Source of the DNA: Dastarcus helophoroides
Taxonomy: Eukaryota; Arthropoda; Insecta; Coleoptera; Bothrideridae
Direction: 5' to 3'
Assembly (NCBI GenBank): GCA_028583605.1
Contig: CM053327.1
Coordinates: forward strand, 40,715,059-40,779,058
DNA: 64,000 nucleotides
A program made the position numbers and the translations under genes. Below the pieces are notes generated by a model. The model was not told the origin of the DNA. It did not search any database and saw nothing but the letters and a program-made list of their open reading frames with translations. Positions 13,313 through 27,700 of the stretch are shown in pieces (within the stretch, counting starts at the first letter, position 1; each line of letters opens with the position of its first letter).

Positions 13313-13863
13313 GTGTCCTAGTGTAAACGGGCAAGGAAATTTAGTCTCAGATACCTGAGATTTCTATTATAAAATAAATCTCTAATCTAAACGCACCCTT
13401 AGGGTTAATTCATCTGATCATTACAATGCTAAACTTATAATACAATATATAGGTCCTTTTTATTTTCAGAGATATCGGCTGTGGAAATGTTAACTAAAAG
13501 AGCCTGTATATTATTTAAAATTTTGTTTGGATCAATTCTAATTTCAGTACTACTGAGTAATAATGTAAGATCCCCGTAATTATAAGTCTATTCTTAAGCT
13601 TTATATCTGTAATTTTGATCATTTCTTGCATTGGTTTGCTATTTATTATATTATTAGGATTTTATTGAAGCTGCAAGATTTCAAGGGGGCTGGAATGTTC
13701 CGATTTCTTTATAAATTCTTTACCTGCTAAGGGATTGTCGACCTCTTACTTCTAAATCATGCCCCTGTGATAAGTAGATCATATATCTTGTTTGTAAGCG
13801 GTAGCTAACTGACTTCAATATAAAGTAGTCAATAGACCATAAACAGGAAACCTATTTTTTAAC
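13313..13863. other. Spacer without recognisable feature
   Basis: Unique AT-rich sequence between a BEL/Pao relic and a TIR element. I see no gene. Confidence 0.4.
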
Positions 13864-14189
13864 CACTGTGTAGTATGAGGTGCCGTTCAGGACATAATAA
13901 TTTTTTATGAATATTTAATAAATCAAACCATTTATATTAAATTTGAAATTATATATTATTTCTTTCTTGCAGTATATTTAATTTCAATGAATATGGATAT
14001 TTTAATCTTCTGTTAAAAATTTTATATAAATATTCGTAAATATCTCTTATAAAGATTTTATGTGATTTCAAAAATATTTATATAAAGTGTGATATATCAA
14101 ACCACCGTAGCGGGCGCTAGAAGCGCTGGAACTTAAATTAAGGTTTGAAACTTTTTTATTTTATTATTTACTTATTTATTTATTATTAT

Positions 14190-14241
<52 letters not shown>

Positions 14242-14633
14242 GCATGCTGTCACTTTTTATGTCAGATTTTAGTGCTATTGATAAATATGTAAATATAATC
14301 AAGATTCAGGTGGCGACAACGAAAAATAAAATTGATATATAAATAATACCATACTCCATGCCCGATTCGTGCGGCTACTATCGCCTCTCACGGTCATTTC
14401 ATGTATCACAGTTTATATAAATATTTTTAAAACCACATAAAACTTTCATATAAAATATTTAAATAGATCTATGTAAAATTTCTATCAGGAGAATATAAAT
14501 ATTCATTTTTACAGAAATGAAGTATATTTTAAGAACGAAACAATATATAATTTAAAATTTTACATATATTGTTTGATTTATTAAATATTCATGAAAAATA
14601 ATTATGTTGTGAACGGCGCCTCATAGTGTACTG
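13864..14633. mobile_element. Non-autonomous TIR element with a central (TTA)n tract
   Basis: The left end (CACTGTGTAGTATGAGG, then gccgttca) is mirrored at the right end as tgaacggcgcctcatagtg. Similarity continues inward through tttatgaatatttaataaatc on both sides, so the terminal inverted repeats are at least 70 bp with mismatches. I could not find a clean target duplication, so the superfamily is open. The centre holds a (TTA)n microsatellite at about 14194-14240 and GC-richer unique pieces. There is no coding capacity. Confidence 0.7.
14194..14240 (+). repeat. (TTA)n microsatellite
   Basis: About 16 uninterrupted TTA units inside the TIR element. It makes a false open frame of poly-isoleucine. 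Confidence 0.95.
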
Positions 14634-15407
14634 GTCCTTCGAATATTTAACAACAATCAATTTAAATACCCGAATAGTGATCGGCATCGGCAGTTCAGAT
14701 TTCTAGCCCAATATTCGGAATGCAGTAGACCCGTGTAAAAATGTTTGGAACGTGGTATCCGAAAATCAATTTTGGCGAACTACAGAGTACTTTTCCCTTA
14801 TAGTCCGAAACTTTTTGAAAAAGAGCATCTTGTAATCTGAATAATTACATATAAAAATGATCAGATAAAATCTATACTTAAGATTATACAATATTAAACT
14901 TCACGAATTAAGCAACAACAAAATAATAATAATAAATAACACAAGGTTTATTACAGAATTAACGTAATACGTATTGTTGTAAATCAATACATATTTTATG
15001 TAATTATTATTATTTACTACTTCGAAGATACATAGATAGTTGTCGTGGTGAATTACAAGGGATGTCGGATAAAACAAGGCTTTTCGTCACTAAAATTCTA
15101 GCCTTAATAATCTAAATAAATAAAGGTTTCATATTTCAACACGATTGGTAAAGAGGTTATGAAATTATTAATTAAATTATTTTTTATAACAACTTTGAAA
15201 GTCTGCAATTCGAAAAGTAAACATTTTTTATTAATTTTTTTTCGTAATTCGTATTTATTTATCATTCCGAATCAACTGCCAACGTTGTCTTTGAAATTTG
15301 TAAATACCCTGTATAACCTTGTATGTTAAATAAAGTGTTAATTATGTTTCTATTTGGTGTTATCATTTCCAATGTCTCCGTTGGTTGCAAGGATTGCGAA
15401 ATCTGTG
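14634..15407. other. AT-rich spacer
   Basis: Unique-looking AT-rich sequence. No gene or repeat end was recognised. Confidence 0.4.
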
Positions 15408-15600
15408 AATTTTTCTATAGAATTTCCAAGTTATGGAACTTGTTACCGAAAGAAATTTTTCCCAAAAATTACAACCTATCCTTGTTTAAGAAGGCGTTTC
15501 ATCGCCATCTATCTTTGTTTCCGCATCCTACTCGCAGTGCTTTGAAAGCATAATGGGGTTACCTTTGCCAGTGGATTCAACTTAAAAAAAATTATTTATT
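15408..15600 (+). pseudogene. 3' end of LINE family K
   Basis: The frame to 15553 encodes the C-terminal residues FYRISKLWNLLP through PHPTRSALKA. It is followed by the family's 3' tail (taatggggttacc, then gtggattcaacttaaaaaaa). The same end is seen at 54.2 and 58.2 kb. It lies about 100 bp beyond the last recognised formin exon, in the opposite orientation to that gene. Confidence 0.8.
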
Positions 15601-15695
15601 TAATTGCCGATGTGGTAATAAAAGGGCGAAACCTTCTTTAGACTTAATCACAAGCCACAGTGCTTTAGCACTTTGTTATCGTTAAAATCTGTTAC

Positions 15696-15796
15696 CTTCA
15701 GCAGCTACAATCATGGAATTAATACTGGGTTGAAGGTAGCTCATATTCGAAGCGAATTCTTCTTTAAGTAACATACTTTCGATTCGTAATTTGTAA
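15696..15796 (-). CDS. form3: form3 exon: FH2 knob, last exon recognised
   Basis: It reads NYKLRIESMLLKEEF and ends SINSMIVAAEG, matching INF2 YQLRIECMLLCE. The acceptor is tttttag and the donor GAAG|GTAACA. It ends in phase 1, so at least one further exon is required; none was found between here and the left window edge. Confidence 0.9.
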
Positions 15797-18700
15797 CTAA
15801 AAATAATTATTTTTTAAAATCTCTCGACTTATAATTAAATAGATGGGTGGTTACCACTTACTTCGATAAATTCGTCAATTGAACTAAAAATTTTTCGGCG
15901 TTCCCCAATTTTTCGTAATCTCCATCAAATGATTTTAACATATCCAATTCGTCAACTTCTGGTAAAATCTTGAGGAGACCTTTCAATTTTTCAGCACCTA
16001 TTTCGCTGTGTTCCCCTTCTTTTATCAGATGAATTATATCTTCGTTCGAACTAATGAAAACTGATTAGTTTATGAGCTAATTACTCGCTTCGACTTACCT
16101 CCTAAATTGTTTTAAAAATATGTTAACATTTAAACTTCTTTTGGCATCTAATAATGTTATCTGCAACCATATCAGTGATCAGAAATTAAAAAAAAAATAT
16201 AATCAAGATGACTTACTTCTGAGTTATCTTTTCTTATTCGTCGTTCGATCGTTCCACTTGTTAAATCTCTGTTTCCTAATTTTGGCGATGAATGAGCTGA
16301 GGGAGGAGCTTGTTGACAAAATAATCCTTCCATTTCAGACCAATCCATATAAGCCATCGGCGAGTGCTGATGGCTGTACGCTACCTGAGTCCATATGTTA
16401 TTTTTTCCAACTACCTAGAAAAAAAGAGCAACTGTTGTTAAGGTTTTTAATCATTTTTTGGTCTCAGGAGAGAAGATTTGTGCATAAATTTCTAAAAAAC
16501 AAATGTTACCACTCTAATTTTTTTTTTAGTGGCCCTTGGTTATCTTTAAAAATTGAAATACAAATCTTGTCCCCTGAAACCAAGAAAATTAAGAAACACA
16601 ACCTCTGTTGTGTTTTTTTGAACCTTTTTTGGTTTCAGGGGATAAGATTTGTATTTCAAGTTACTACTTTAGAAGAATTCTTATTATTTTTCCAAATTGG
16701 ATGACTGCAATCATTAGGAAAGGTTTGTTTATTGGGTAATCTAATAAGATATGAGGCAATTTAGTAAGTCTTTATTAAAACTGACAGAATTGGCAGAATT
16801 TGTATAAAAAAATACTTCATGCCCACATTAATTTGAAACTAATGAGTTTTTGTAACTATTTAGCTTCCTAGGGCAGAATCTGTGACATTTCATAAGAATT
16901 CGAAATTCTACGTTTTTTTGGACTTCCAGGAAATAATTTTCTCTACTTTTCAAAACTCTCAACTGCGACACTATAATATTGATAGTAATTGTCATATATT
17001 AAAAGAAGAATGCTTCCTTGCTTACTTACCTTATTACTAGGTATTTTATTCCAATTAATAGTCTTCATTTTACTTTTTGGTGCCGGTATTTCTTGTTGGG
17101 GTAACTTTTCTATCACAGGTGTTGTTTCAGTAGATGGCACTACAGCAGCTAGCCTTTGCTGCGGTGCGGGAGGTATTGGGGCAGGTGGTGGAATAACAGG
17201 AGGCTGTGGTATGTTTGGCGGGGGTGGAGGTGGTGGAGGTAGAGGATGACCTATAAAAGAATATTGACAACCGATTGAAGCTGTAAAATACAGAATAATT
17301 ACCTAGAGGTATCGAAGGAGCTGGTCCAGGAGGAGGACTTAAAGGTATTGAATTTAGAGAATGTTTTCTACTTAAACTACTGTCAGATTTATGCTGGCAA
17401 TGGCAAAAGAGTCTATTTTGTACACTTGGAGCTCTAAGTAGCTTGGCAGCATCATCCCTGTTTTCTAATAAAGTCGCCCGGTGGACCAAGCGTTCTGCTG
17501 TATCCCAGATTATGTCGCTTATTGCCTCTTTAGGGTCTATTCGCAGTAGATGCTGAAGAATACTTAAAAATGGAATCTCTTGGGGGGTCTCCGCTACCTT
17601 AAAGTAAATTAGAGGAATATCAGCACTTACATAAAGGTGTCTTCTGTTACTTACCTGCTTCAGAATGGCATAGAAGACGTCTAAGGGGGAATTTAGATCA
17701 ACTCCATGAGGTCCTTGTAGACTTTGAGCGTCGTCGCTTTCTCTTTGTTCGTCGAACACGTCCAACTGAACGGCGAGATCCGGTTCTGCTTCCGCACATT
17801 TTCTGAAACATTATTTCTTATTTGTAGGCAATCTGATTCTGACAACATTGGAAAATTACTTAATTCCATGGATTTGAGAAACTGTTCATATTTAAATATT
17901 TTTCTAGAATTTTTTTTATCGATATAATTTTGCTTTTAATTCTCAACTTGTTCTCATACTTTCTCAATTCGAAGTCTTTAGTTTATAGCAAAAATCTAAA
18001 AAAAGTAAAAGTGTAATTCTGCAATCTTAAGAAAAGGGTTAATATTTTGAAAAGTTTATTAAAAAATTCTCCACAGTTTGGATTTTCAGAATAGATTGAA
18101 ATACGAAATAAAAGTAAAAAATTCTAGAAAAAGATGGAAGTTGAGTTTAAGAAGGAAATGTTGTGGAAAATAAATGACAATTGTAAAAAAAAAATAAATG
18201 TAAATTAAATTTAAGCGAAATATTAAGAAGAAATCAGTATTTCAAAAATAATCTATTTAATAAAACTCTGACTTATAGACAACGTACAGCTTAAACAGGT
18301 GGCTCTATGAAAACGAAATTTTGCACACGAAGATTACGTTTAACGTAGGTGAGCCCTAAGAAAGGATTTTTCAAAATTCAACTTCCAAGGGCCTAAAAAT
18401 GGAAGTTGAAATCCTAAACAAGATACACATTTATCAAGTGTAAATATTTTAAAGTAAATATTTAAAGTTGCCTGTAAGTGTTAACCATATACTTAAAGTA
18501 TTTGGTATTAATTCATCACTTTGACTGTATGACGACATATTCTCGCCACGGCGCGGCAGTATTTACTTTGCGTATAGAATTTCTGTTATAGCTATGAGGC
18601 GGTAAAACTGAGAGTCTTTATTCTGCTGCAGAACGAAAAACGTTGATAATACATGACGTCGTTTTAACTACAATTTGACTGATTTAAGGGTTTTGACGTA

Positions 18701-21700
18701 TCATAATAGAAATGCCGGCCGGGGAAGATTTAAGACACGAAAAGGAGGATATGCGCAGAGCAAGTTACCTAAAAATTAACTCCTTAACGTTTGAGAAAAA
18801 TCCAATGATTCCTGAAATGTAATTTCATTGAGTACACGGCTAGTAATATAATATATTTATTAGGAAGGTTCGTGTTTAAAGATAGAAATTTTAGGAAAAC
18901 AAACATTAAAATTTAAAAGCCCAAATTTGGAATTAGAAAAAAAGTCGAGAAAATCAAAATTTCTAAAACGGATTCGTAGTTATTATGTAGCCTGACAAAC
19001 AGTTCCCAATCAATCGTAGCAATGATTCTAAATTCGGAATTAGGAAAAAAGTCGAGAAAATCGAAATTTCTAAAACGGATTCGTAGTTATTTTGTAGCCT
19101 GACAAACAATCCCCAATCTTCTCAATCAATCGAAGTAATGATTGATTTTGATGAATTTGTGCTAACCTTGTTAAAAGTTAAGTTCATGTTTTAAATTTTA
19201 ACGTTTTAAACGCTTATGAAATTTGGGAAAAAGAAAATATTTTAAAAATAAATCCTTTTATTTCTTCCGCCTTCTACGAATGCGGCTCTTAAGAAAATGA
19301 ATAAGATTGTTTGTTGTATCAACCGAGAATAGAAAACTATAAAGCGAAACTGTAATGATTAATGACTATTTCCTAAAGTTCATCGTTAACACATATGTAC
19401 CCAAGAAACGTAATACAAGTGCACTAAGTCAACAATAGGTTATTCTTTTCTTTTATGTACTTACCTTAAGTTGTTTAGCACAGGAAGTAGATGACATCCT
19501 GAAAAGAAAATCACAATGAATACTAAATCTATTTAAAGGGTAAAAGGTTAATAACTCTTTAACATGGCAGTTGATGTTTACAGAGAAATTGCATTTGCTT
19601 TGTTATTCATCAGTCATTCGTAAATAAGTTGTGGGGCAAAAATTTAATTAGGTAGATTAAAGGGTAAATTACCAGTAGACATTCAAGCATGGACATAAGT
19701 ATTATGTCTTTAATTATTTATACACGTTTAATTCTAATGTTTTATAAAATATTAATTGTTATTCTTCACAATCTAATTCCTAAAAATTCACAATAATTTT
19801 ACTGGTTCACATTATAACGTATAACTTCATTACCTAAAAAATCTGATATTTTTTAATTTCTCATTAGGTGTAACACCTCTTATTTCTTCTTTATTTATGA
19901 AAATAGAGGCTTCGAATTTGCCAGACTTAATGCACCTATGAAATTTCAGTAATAATTAAAGACCATTTGATGGTGCATTTTTGATAAGAATTTCAAATGA
20001 AAGTTTAACCCGATTATCTTATAGTACTATACTACTTACTGGTCCTTGGTTATTTTCAAAAATTGAAATATAAATCTTGTCCCCTAAACCAAGAAATATT
20101 AAAAAATACGACAAAGGTTGCTCTAACGCGTTTCGATAGCAAAGCTGTCAGCTTGAGAGATATTTCTCTGACTTAAAATTGTTGTGTTTTTTTAATCTTT
20201 CTTGGTTTCAGGGGACAAGATTTATATTTCAATTTTTGAAGGTAACCAAGGACCAGTCCGTTCAACCAAAATTGACCTTTTTGGAAAATTATGTAAGCAA
20301 TTAATTTTTTAAAACTGGTTTTTTAAAGTTTGCGTTTTTGGCGAAATTTTTATTTTTATCTCAACATTCGATATTTAATATTTCTGGTAATTTCGACCAT
20401 TTCAGAAAAATTCGTCCTTTTATCGAAATTGTGACTTTTTTTATTAAAATTAGTCTCTTTTCCTAAAATTCGCCTTTTCCTAAAATTCGCCTTTTCTCCA
20501 AAATCGATTTTTTCGAAATTTCGACTTTATTCAGAAAATTCTACTTTTTCGACGTCTCTTTCAAAAATAGTCTTTTTTCGAAAATCCGGCATTTTTCTAA
20601 CTTCGGGAAATTTTAATTTATTTCTAAAAATTTTGAACTTTATCTCAATTTTGAACATTTTCTGGAGCAGCTTGGGGAGCTTACCTTGCTTTACTCAAGC
20701 AGTCACTAAAAAATAAACGTCCAGCTACTGTACTACTAATATCTTGAATTTAACATACAGAGTTTTTTTACTCTCCATGTTAAGTTCAAGAGACGAAAAA
20801 TACTAATTCAAAACGTTCAAAACATTCAAAACATTTCAAAAACATTTTAAATATCTCACAAACATTAAAATTATTTAAAAATAACCCACTTCAATAGTGA
20901 GGAGATTGTAAGATATAGAATGGCAAAAATAGCTTCATTGTTGACAAACTGAATGTTTGTATTAAGTGTTATTAGTTTTTTGCTTTGTTTAATTAGGTTT
21001 CTCCTGAATTATACAAACATACTTATTACACCCAAAGCAAACATCTATAGCTATTCTAACCGATGTTGGTTCGTTTCACCATAACAAGGCGGACAAACTT
21101 TGTTTTCTTGCCAAACATATTTAAATTATTCTTTTGTTGCTTCAAAACGAATATTGTAAAATATAATAATTGTTCATTGCCAATACTAAACTTGTAATTT
21201 AATTTGCATTATTTTCAATACGAAACTGCACCTATAAATTACGTGGAACATCTAAATTTATGACTATTTTCATTCAACAAAAATAAAGGTGGATGACCGA
21301 AAAATGGTAAATTTTCTAGGACTCAAATGGTTACATAAAGAAAAGCATCTGCGATATAAATCGAAATCTTAACTGCCTCAAGGCACGGCAATCTAAATTT
21401 ATTTGCTGTTCGGTTTAAGCCTGAAGTCTCGATAGTAAAAACTAAACTGTTTTATTTCATAGTTTATAGATTTTCCAGTTCGTCGAGTTTGATAAAGAAA
21501 CGACTAGAAGATAAATCGATTATAGACGGAAGTAGTAGAAAACATGAATGAGTTGGTAGTTATTTACTTGTCATCTTTACAGAGAAAAACGACAAAAGTC
21601 GGATTAACTTGTCTCAACACGCATTTAATGATCGCCCATTAAGATTACAATAAACTGCTACAATGCAAAAGAACTTTGGAAGTTTAGCAGGTGGAAATTG

Positions 21701-24700
21701 TCCCCATTGGATATTGCTTGAGTGGACACTGTAGTGTATTGTACTATAGTACAATTTTTCAGTCAAAAAGTACTACCATGCTCTGTGAGTTTGTGACACC
21801 TAACAATAAGTGGCTAAACCGAATAAACCTTTAACATTTTGAGAAAAAAATTAAAAAATCCAAGAAATACGTCTCTCGAAATTACCAAAAGACTATTTTC
21901 TATACATCAATACAATCAATACAACACATCATCAAATTTCGGCGTAATTTTGAGAAAATGAAGTGTTCAGAAAAAAGATATAATTTAGAAAAGATGAACT
22001 TCGACGAGGATCGAAATTTCCAACTTCCAAAAATACCTAAAAGTCTTAACTGCGAAAGAGTATCGAGTAATGACTCCCTCCTATTTAAAAATATGATTTA
22101 TATTAAGGATTCCCACTTTTTTCGAACTTTTAACATCCTTTTGATATTTTTCACAAAATTGCTGGTATAAACTCATAGAAATTAGAAATTAAGGCATGCA
22201 ACCTAGACTACAAATTCATGCAGCCCTCCAGGCATGTATAGAGAATCATAGGTAGCTGAATTATCAACAGTTGAAACACTGCCACCTGGTGAAGCGGTTG
22301 TTCTCTAGGAAAACGTTCCCAGAAGACAAGGATTCTAATGCACAGACCAATAGGTTTGAACATTTACTAGATTCGAAGTTTGGAAACCAAAGATCGGTTT
22401 CCAAACTTCGTATCTAATAAATGTTCAAACCTATTGGTCTATGCATTAGAATAGAAATTAAGGATTTAAATTTAGAATATTGATATGAATTTAAATGCTG
22501 GTGTTAAAATAAAAGAGCCAAAATTCCACGTTTAAGCTGCTCCTATTTTGTTTCCATTTATAATTCAAAATCCACTTTTGTAATTCAAATGGAAATTTTG
22601 AGATAAATGACGATAAGTTTTAAAAAGTTAACTCAATTATTATTACTTATAATTTAAATAAATTTCAAGAAAAAAGTCTCAATTTCTATTTTAAAGTCGA
22701 TATCTTAGGTTTACAAAAATTTTCAATGTCCACTAAAAGTTGTGGAAAATCAGTGTCAATTGATTTCGATGTTGCGAATAATTCTAGTTAAAATTAGCTT
22801 TTGGGAAAAGACGAGATCGAGTTTAGAACAGAATTTCGAAAAAAAATTAAACGTTTGTGTTAAAGATACGTAAGAAATTGACATCTTAACTTTAATTAAC
22901 AAAGAATCTGAAAAGAAAACCTTACCATTATTAAAGTCGAAATCTTTAGAAAAAAAAGTCGAAATAAAATTGAAAGGAAATTTTTTGAAAAGTTTTACCA
23001 CTTCGTGTTGCCTTTCAAAAGTTTGACCTTATTTTTCGGCTTTTAGCTATAACATCAGAATATTCTACTTTTTATTCGAAATTTGATTTTGAAATTGAAA
23101 ACAACAAGATTTTAATTGAAATTTTGAGAAAAAAGTCTTTTGATTTTTTAGAAATATATAAAGAACCAAATGTATTCGAAAACGTTTTACAAAGTACTGA
23201 AATTTTAAGAGAAACTCAACAAGGAGAAAAAGTCTAGTTTCAAGATTGGTCCAACTCGGGATTTCAAAGCAAAATTTTGGGTTTAAGTCGTAATTTTGAG
23301 AAAAAAGTCTCTCGATTTTTTAGAAAAATATCAAGAATCAAATGTATTTGAAAAAGTTTTGGACAGTGCTGAAATTTTAAGAGAAACTCAACAAGGAGAA
23401 AAAGTCTAGTTTTAAGATTGATCTAACTCGGGATTTCGAAGCAAAATTTTGGGTTTAAGTCTAAATTTTGAGAAAAGAGTCTCTCGATTTTTCAGAAAAA
23501 GTCTCTCGATTTTTTAGAAAAATATAAAGAATCAAATGTATTCAAAAAAGTTTTGGATAGTGCTAAAATTTTAAGAGAAATTCAAGGAGAAAAAGTCTAG
23601 TTTTAAGATTGGTTTAACTCGGGATTTCGAAGCAAAATTTTAGGTTTAGGTCGAAATTTTGAAAAAAAAATTTCTCGATTTTTTAGAAAAATATAAAGAA
23701 TCAAATGTAGTCGAAAAAGTTTTGAACAGTGCTGAAATTTTAAGAGAAACTCAACAAGGAGAAGAAGTCTAGTTTGAAGATTGGTCTAACTCGGGATTTC
23801 AAAGCAAAATTTTGGGTTTAAGTCGAAATATTGAGAAAAAAGTCTCTCGATTTTTAGAAAAATGTCTTGATATTTTAGAAAAATATAAACAATCAAATGT
23901 ATTCATAAAAGTTTTAGAAAGTACTGACATTTTAAGAGAAACTCAGCAAGGAAAAAATGTTTAGTTTTAAGATTGGTCTAACTCGGGATTTTAAAGAAAA
24001 AATTTGGGTTCAAGTCGAAATTTTAAGAAAAAAGTCTCTCGATTTTTTAGAAAAATATAAAGAATCAAATATATTCGAAAAAGTTTTAGAAAGTAGTGAC
24101 ATTTTAAGGGAAACCCAACAAGGAGAAAAAGTCTAGTTGTAAGATTGGTCTAACTCGGGATTTCAAAGCAAAACTTTGGCTTTAAGTTAAAATTTTGAGA
24201 AAAAAGTCTATCGATTTTTTAGAAAAATATAAGGAATTAAATGTATTCGAAAGAGTCTTGAACAGTGCTGAAATTTTAAGAGAAACTCAACAAGGAGAAA
24301 AAGTTTAGTTTTAAGATTTGTCTAACTCGGAATTTCGAAGCAAAATTTTGGGTTCAAGTCGAAATTTTGAGAAAAAAGTCTCTGGACATTTAAGAGAAAT
24401 ATAAAAAATCAAATGTATTCGACAATATTTTAGAAAGTACTGACATTTTACGAGAAACTCAACAAGGAAAAAAGGTCTAGATTTAAGGTTGGTCTAAATT
24501 GGGATTTCGAAGAAAAATTTTGGGTTTACGTTAAAATTTTGAGGAAAAAGTCTCTTGATTTTTCAAAAAAATGTCTCAATATATTAGAAAAAAAAAGAAT
24601 CAAATTTATTTGAAAAAGTTTTAGAAAGGACTAAAATTTTAAGAGAAACTCAACAACGAGAAAAAGTCTAGTTTTAAGATTGGTCTAACTCAGGATTTCA

Positions 24701-27700
24701 CAGCAAAATTTTGGGTTAAAGTCAAAGTTTTGAGAAAAAAGTCTCTCGATTTTTTAGAAAAATATAAAAAATTAGTTGTGTTCGAAAAAGTTTTAGAAAG
24801 TATTCGAAAAAGTTTTAGAAAGTACTGAAATTTTAAGGGAAACTCAACAAGGAGAAAAAGTCTAGTTTTAAGATTGGTCTAACTCGGGATTTCGAAGCAA
24901 ATCTTAGGTTTTAAGTCGAAATTTTGAGAAAAAAGTGCCTCACTTTTTTAGAAAAATATAAAGAGTCAAATGTATTCGAAAACGTTTTAGAAAGTACTGA
25001 AATTTTAAGAGAAACTCGACAAGGAGAAAAAGTCTAGTTTTAAGATTGGTCTAGCTCGGAATTTCAAAGCAAAATTTTGGGTTTACTTTTGAGAATTTTG
25101 AGGAAAGAGTCTGTCGGTTTTTCAGAGAAATGTCTCGATATTTTAGAAAAATATAAAGAATCAAATGTATTCGAAAAAGTTTTCGAGAGGACTGAAATTT
25201 GAAGAGAAACTCAACAAGGAGAAAAAGTCTAATTTTAAGTTTGGTCTACTCAGGATTTCAAAGCAAAATTTAGGTTTAAGTCAAAATTTTGAGAAAAAAG
25301 TCTCAATTTCTAGAAAAATATAAAGAATAAAATGTATTCGAAAACGTTTTAGAAAGTACTGAAATTTTAAGAGAAACTCGACAAGGAGAAAAAGTCTAGT
25401 TTTAAGATTGGTCTAGCTCGGAATTTCAAAGCAAAATTTTGGGTTTACTTCGAAATTTTGAGAAAAGAGTCTCTCGGTTTTTCAGAGAAATGTCTCGATA
25501 TTTTAGAAAAATATAAAGAATCAAATGTATTCGAAAAAGTTTTAGAAAGGACTGAAATTTGAAGAGAAACTCAACAAGGAGAAAAAGTCTAATTTTAAGT
25601 TAGGTCTAACTTAGGATTTCAAAGCAAAATTTAGGTTTAAGTCAAAATTTTGAGAAAAAAGTCTCAATTTCTAGAAAAATATAAAGAATAAAATGTATTC
25701 GAAAACGTTTTAGAAAGTACTGAAATTTTAAGAGAAACTCGACAAGGAGAAAAAGTCTAGTTTTAAGATTGGTCTAGCTCGGAATTTCAAAGCAAAATTT
25801 TGGGTTTACTTTGAAATTTTGAGAAAAGAGTCTCTCGGTTTTTCAGAGAAATGTCTCGATATTTTAGAAAAATATAAAGAATCAAATGTATTCGAAAAAG
25901 TTTTAGAAAGGACTGAAATTTGAAGAGAAACTCAACAAGGAGAAAAAGTCTAATTTTAAGTTAGGTCTAACTTAGGATTTCAAAGCAAAATTTAGGTTTA
26001 AGTCCAAATTTTGAGAAAAAAGTCTCAATTTCTAGAAAAATATAAAGAATAAAATGTATTCGAAAAAGTTTTGGACAGTACTGACATTTTAAGAGAAACT
26101 CAACAAGGAGAAAAAATCTAGATTTAAGATTGGTCTAACTCGGGATTTCAAAGCAAAATTTTGGGTTTAAGTCGAAATTTTGAGAAAAAAGTCTCTCGAT
26201 TTTTCAGAAAAATGTCTCGATATTTTAGATAAACATAAAGAATCAAATGTATTCGCAAAATTTTCGAAAGTATTGATATTTTAAGAGAAACTCAACAAGG
26301 AGAAAACGTCTGGTTTTAAGATTGGTCTAACTCGGGATTTCAAAGCAAAATTTTGGGTTCAAGTCGAAATTTTGAAAAATAGTCTCTCGATTTTTTAGAA
26401 AAATATAAAGAGTCAAATATATGCGAAACAGTTTTAGAAAGTACTGACATTTTAAGAGAAACTCAACAAGGAGCAAAAGTCTGGTTTTAAGATCGGTTTA
26501 CGGGATTTCGAAGCAAAAATTTTGGGTTTAAGTCGAAATTTTGAGAAAAAAGTCTCTCGAAGTTTCAGAAAAATGTCTCGATATTTTAGAAAAATATAAA
26601 GAATCAAATGTATTCGAAAAAGTACTGAAATTTTAAGAGAAACTCAACAACGAGAAAAAGTCTAGTTTTAAGATTTGTCTAACTCGGAATTTCGAAGCAA
26701 AATTTTTGGTTCAAGTCGAAATTTTGAGAAAAACTCTCTTAATTTTTCAGAAAAATATAAAGAATTAAATGTATTCGAAAACGTTTCAGAAAGTACTGAA
26801 ATTTTAAAAGAAAATCAACAAGGAGAAAAAGTCTAGTTTTAAGGTTGGTCCAACTCGGGATTTCACAGCAAAATTTTGGATTTAAGTCGAAGTTTGAGAA
26901 AAAGGTTTCACGATTTTTTAGAAAAATGTCTCAATATTTTAGAAAAATATAAAGAATCAAATGTATTCGAAAAAGTTTTAGAAAGGACTGAAATTTGAAG
27001 AGAAACTCAACAAGGAGAAAAAGTCTAATTTTAAGTTAGGTCTAACTTAGGATTTTCAAAGCAAAATTTAGGTTTAAGTCCAAATTTTGAGAAAAAAGTC
27101 TCAATTTCTAGAAAAATATAAAGAATAAAATGTATTCGAAAAAGTTTTGGACAGTACTGACATTTTAAGAGAAACTCAACAAGGAGAAAAAATCTAGATT
27201 TAAGATTGGTCTAACTCGGATTTCAAAGCAAAATTTTGGGTTTTAAGTCGAAATTTTGAGAAAAAAGTCTCTCGATTTTTCAGAAAAATGTCTCGATATT
27301 TTAGATAAACATAAAGAATCAAATGTATTCGCAAAATTTTCGAAAGTATTGATATTTTAAGAGAAACTCAACAAGGAGAAAACGTCTGGTTTTAAGATTG
27401 GTCTAACTCGGGATTTCAAAGCAAAATTTTGGGTTCAAGTCGAAATTTTGAGAAAAATAGTCTTCTCGATTTTTTAGAAAAATATAAAGAGTCAAATATA
27501 TGCGAAAACAGTCTTAGAACAGTACTGACATTTTAAGAGAAACTCAACAAGGAGAAAAAGTCTAGGTTTTAAGATTCGGTCTACTTGAGATTTCGAAGCA
27601 AAAATTTTGGGTTTAAGTCGAAATTTTGAGAAAAAAGTCTCTCGAAGTTTCAGAAAAATGTCTCGATATTTTAGAAAAATATAAAGAATCAAATGTTATT

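Noticed and set aside
16989..17249. Plus-strand open frame with a long glycine run (GAGGIGAGGGITGG...)
   Set aside because: It is the exact antisense of the poly-proline FH1 exon of the formin gene, whose splice signals and homology are strong.
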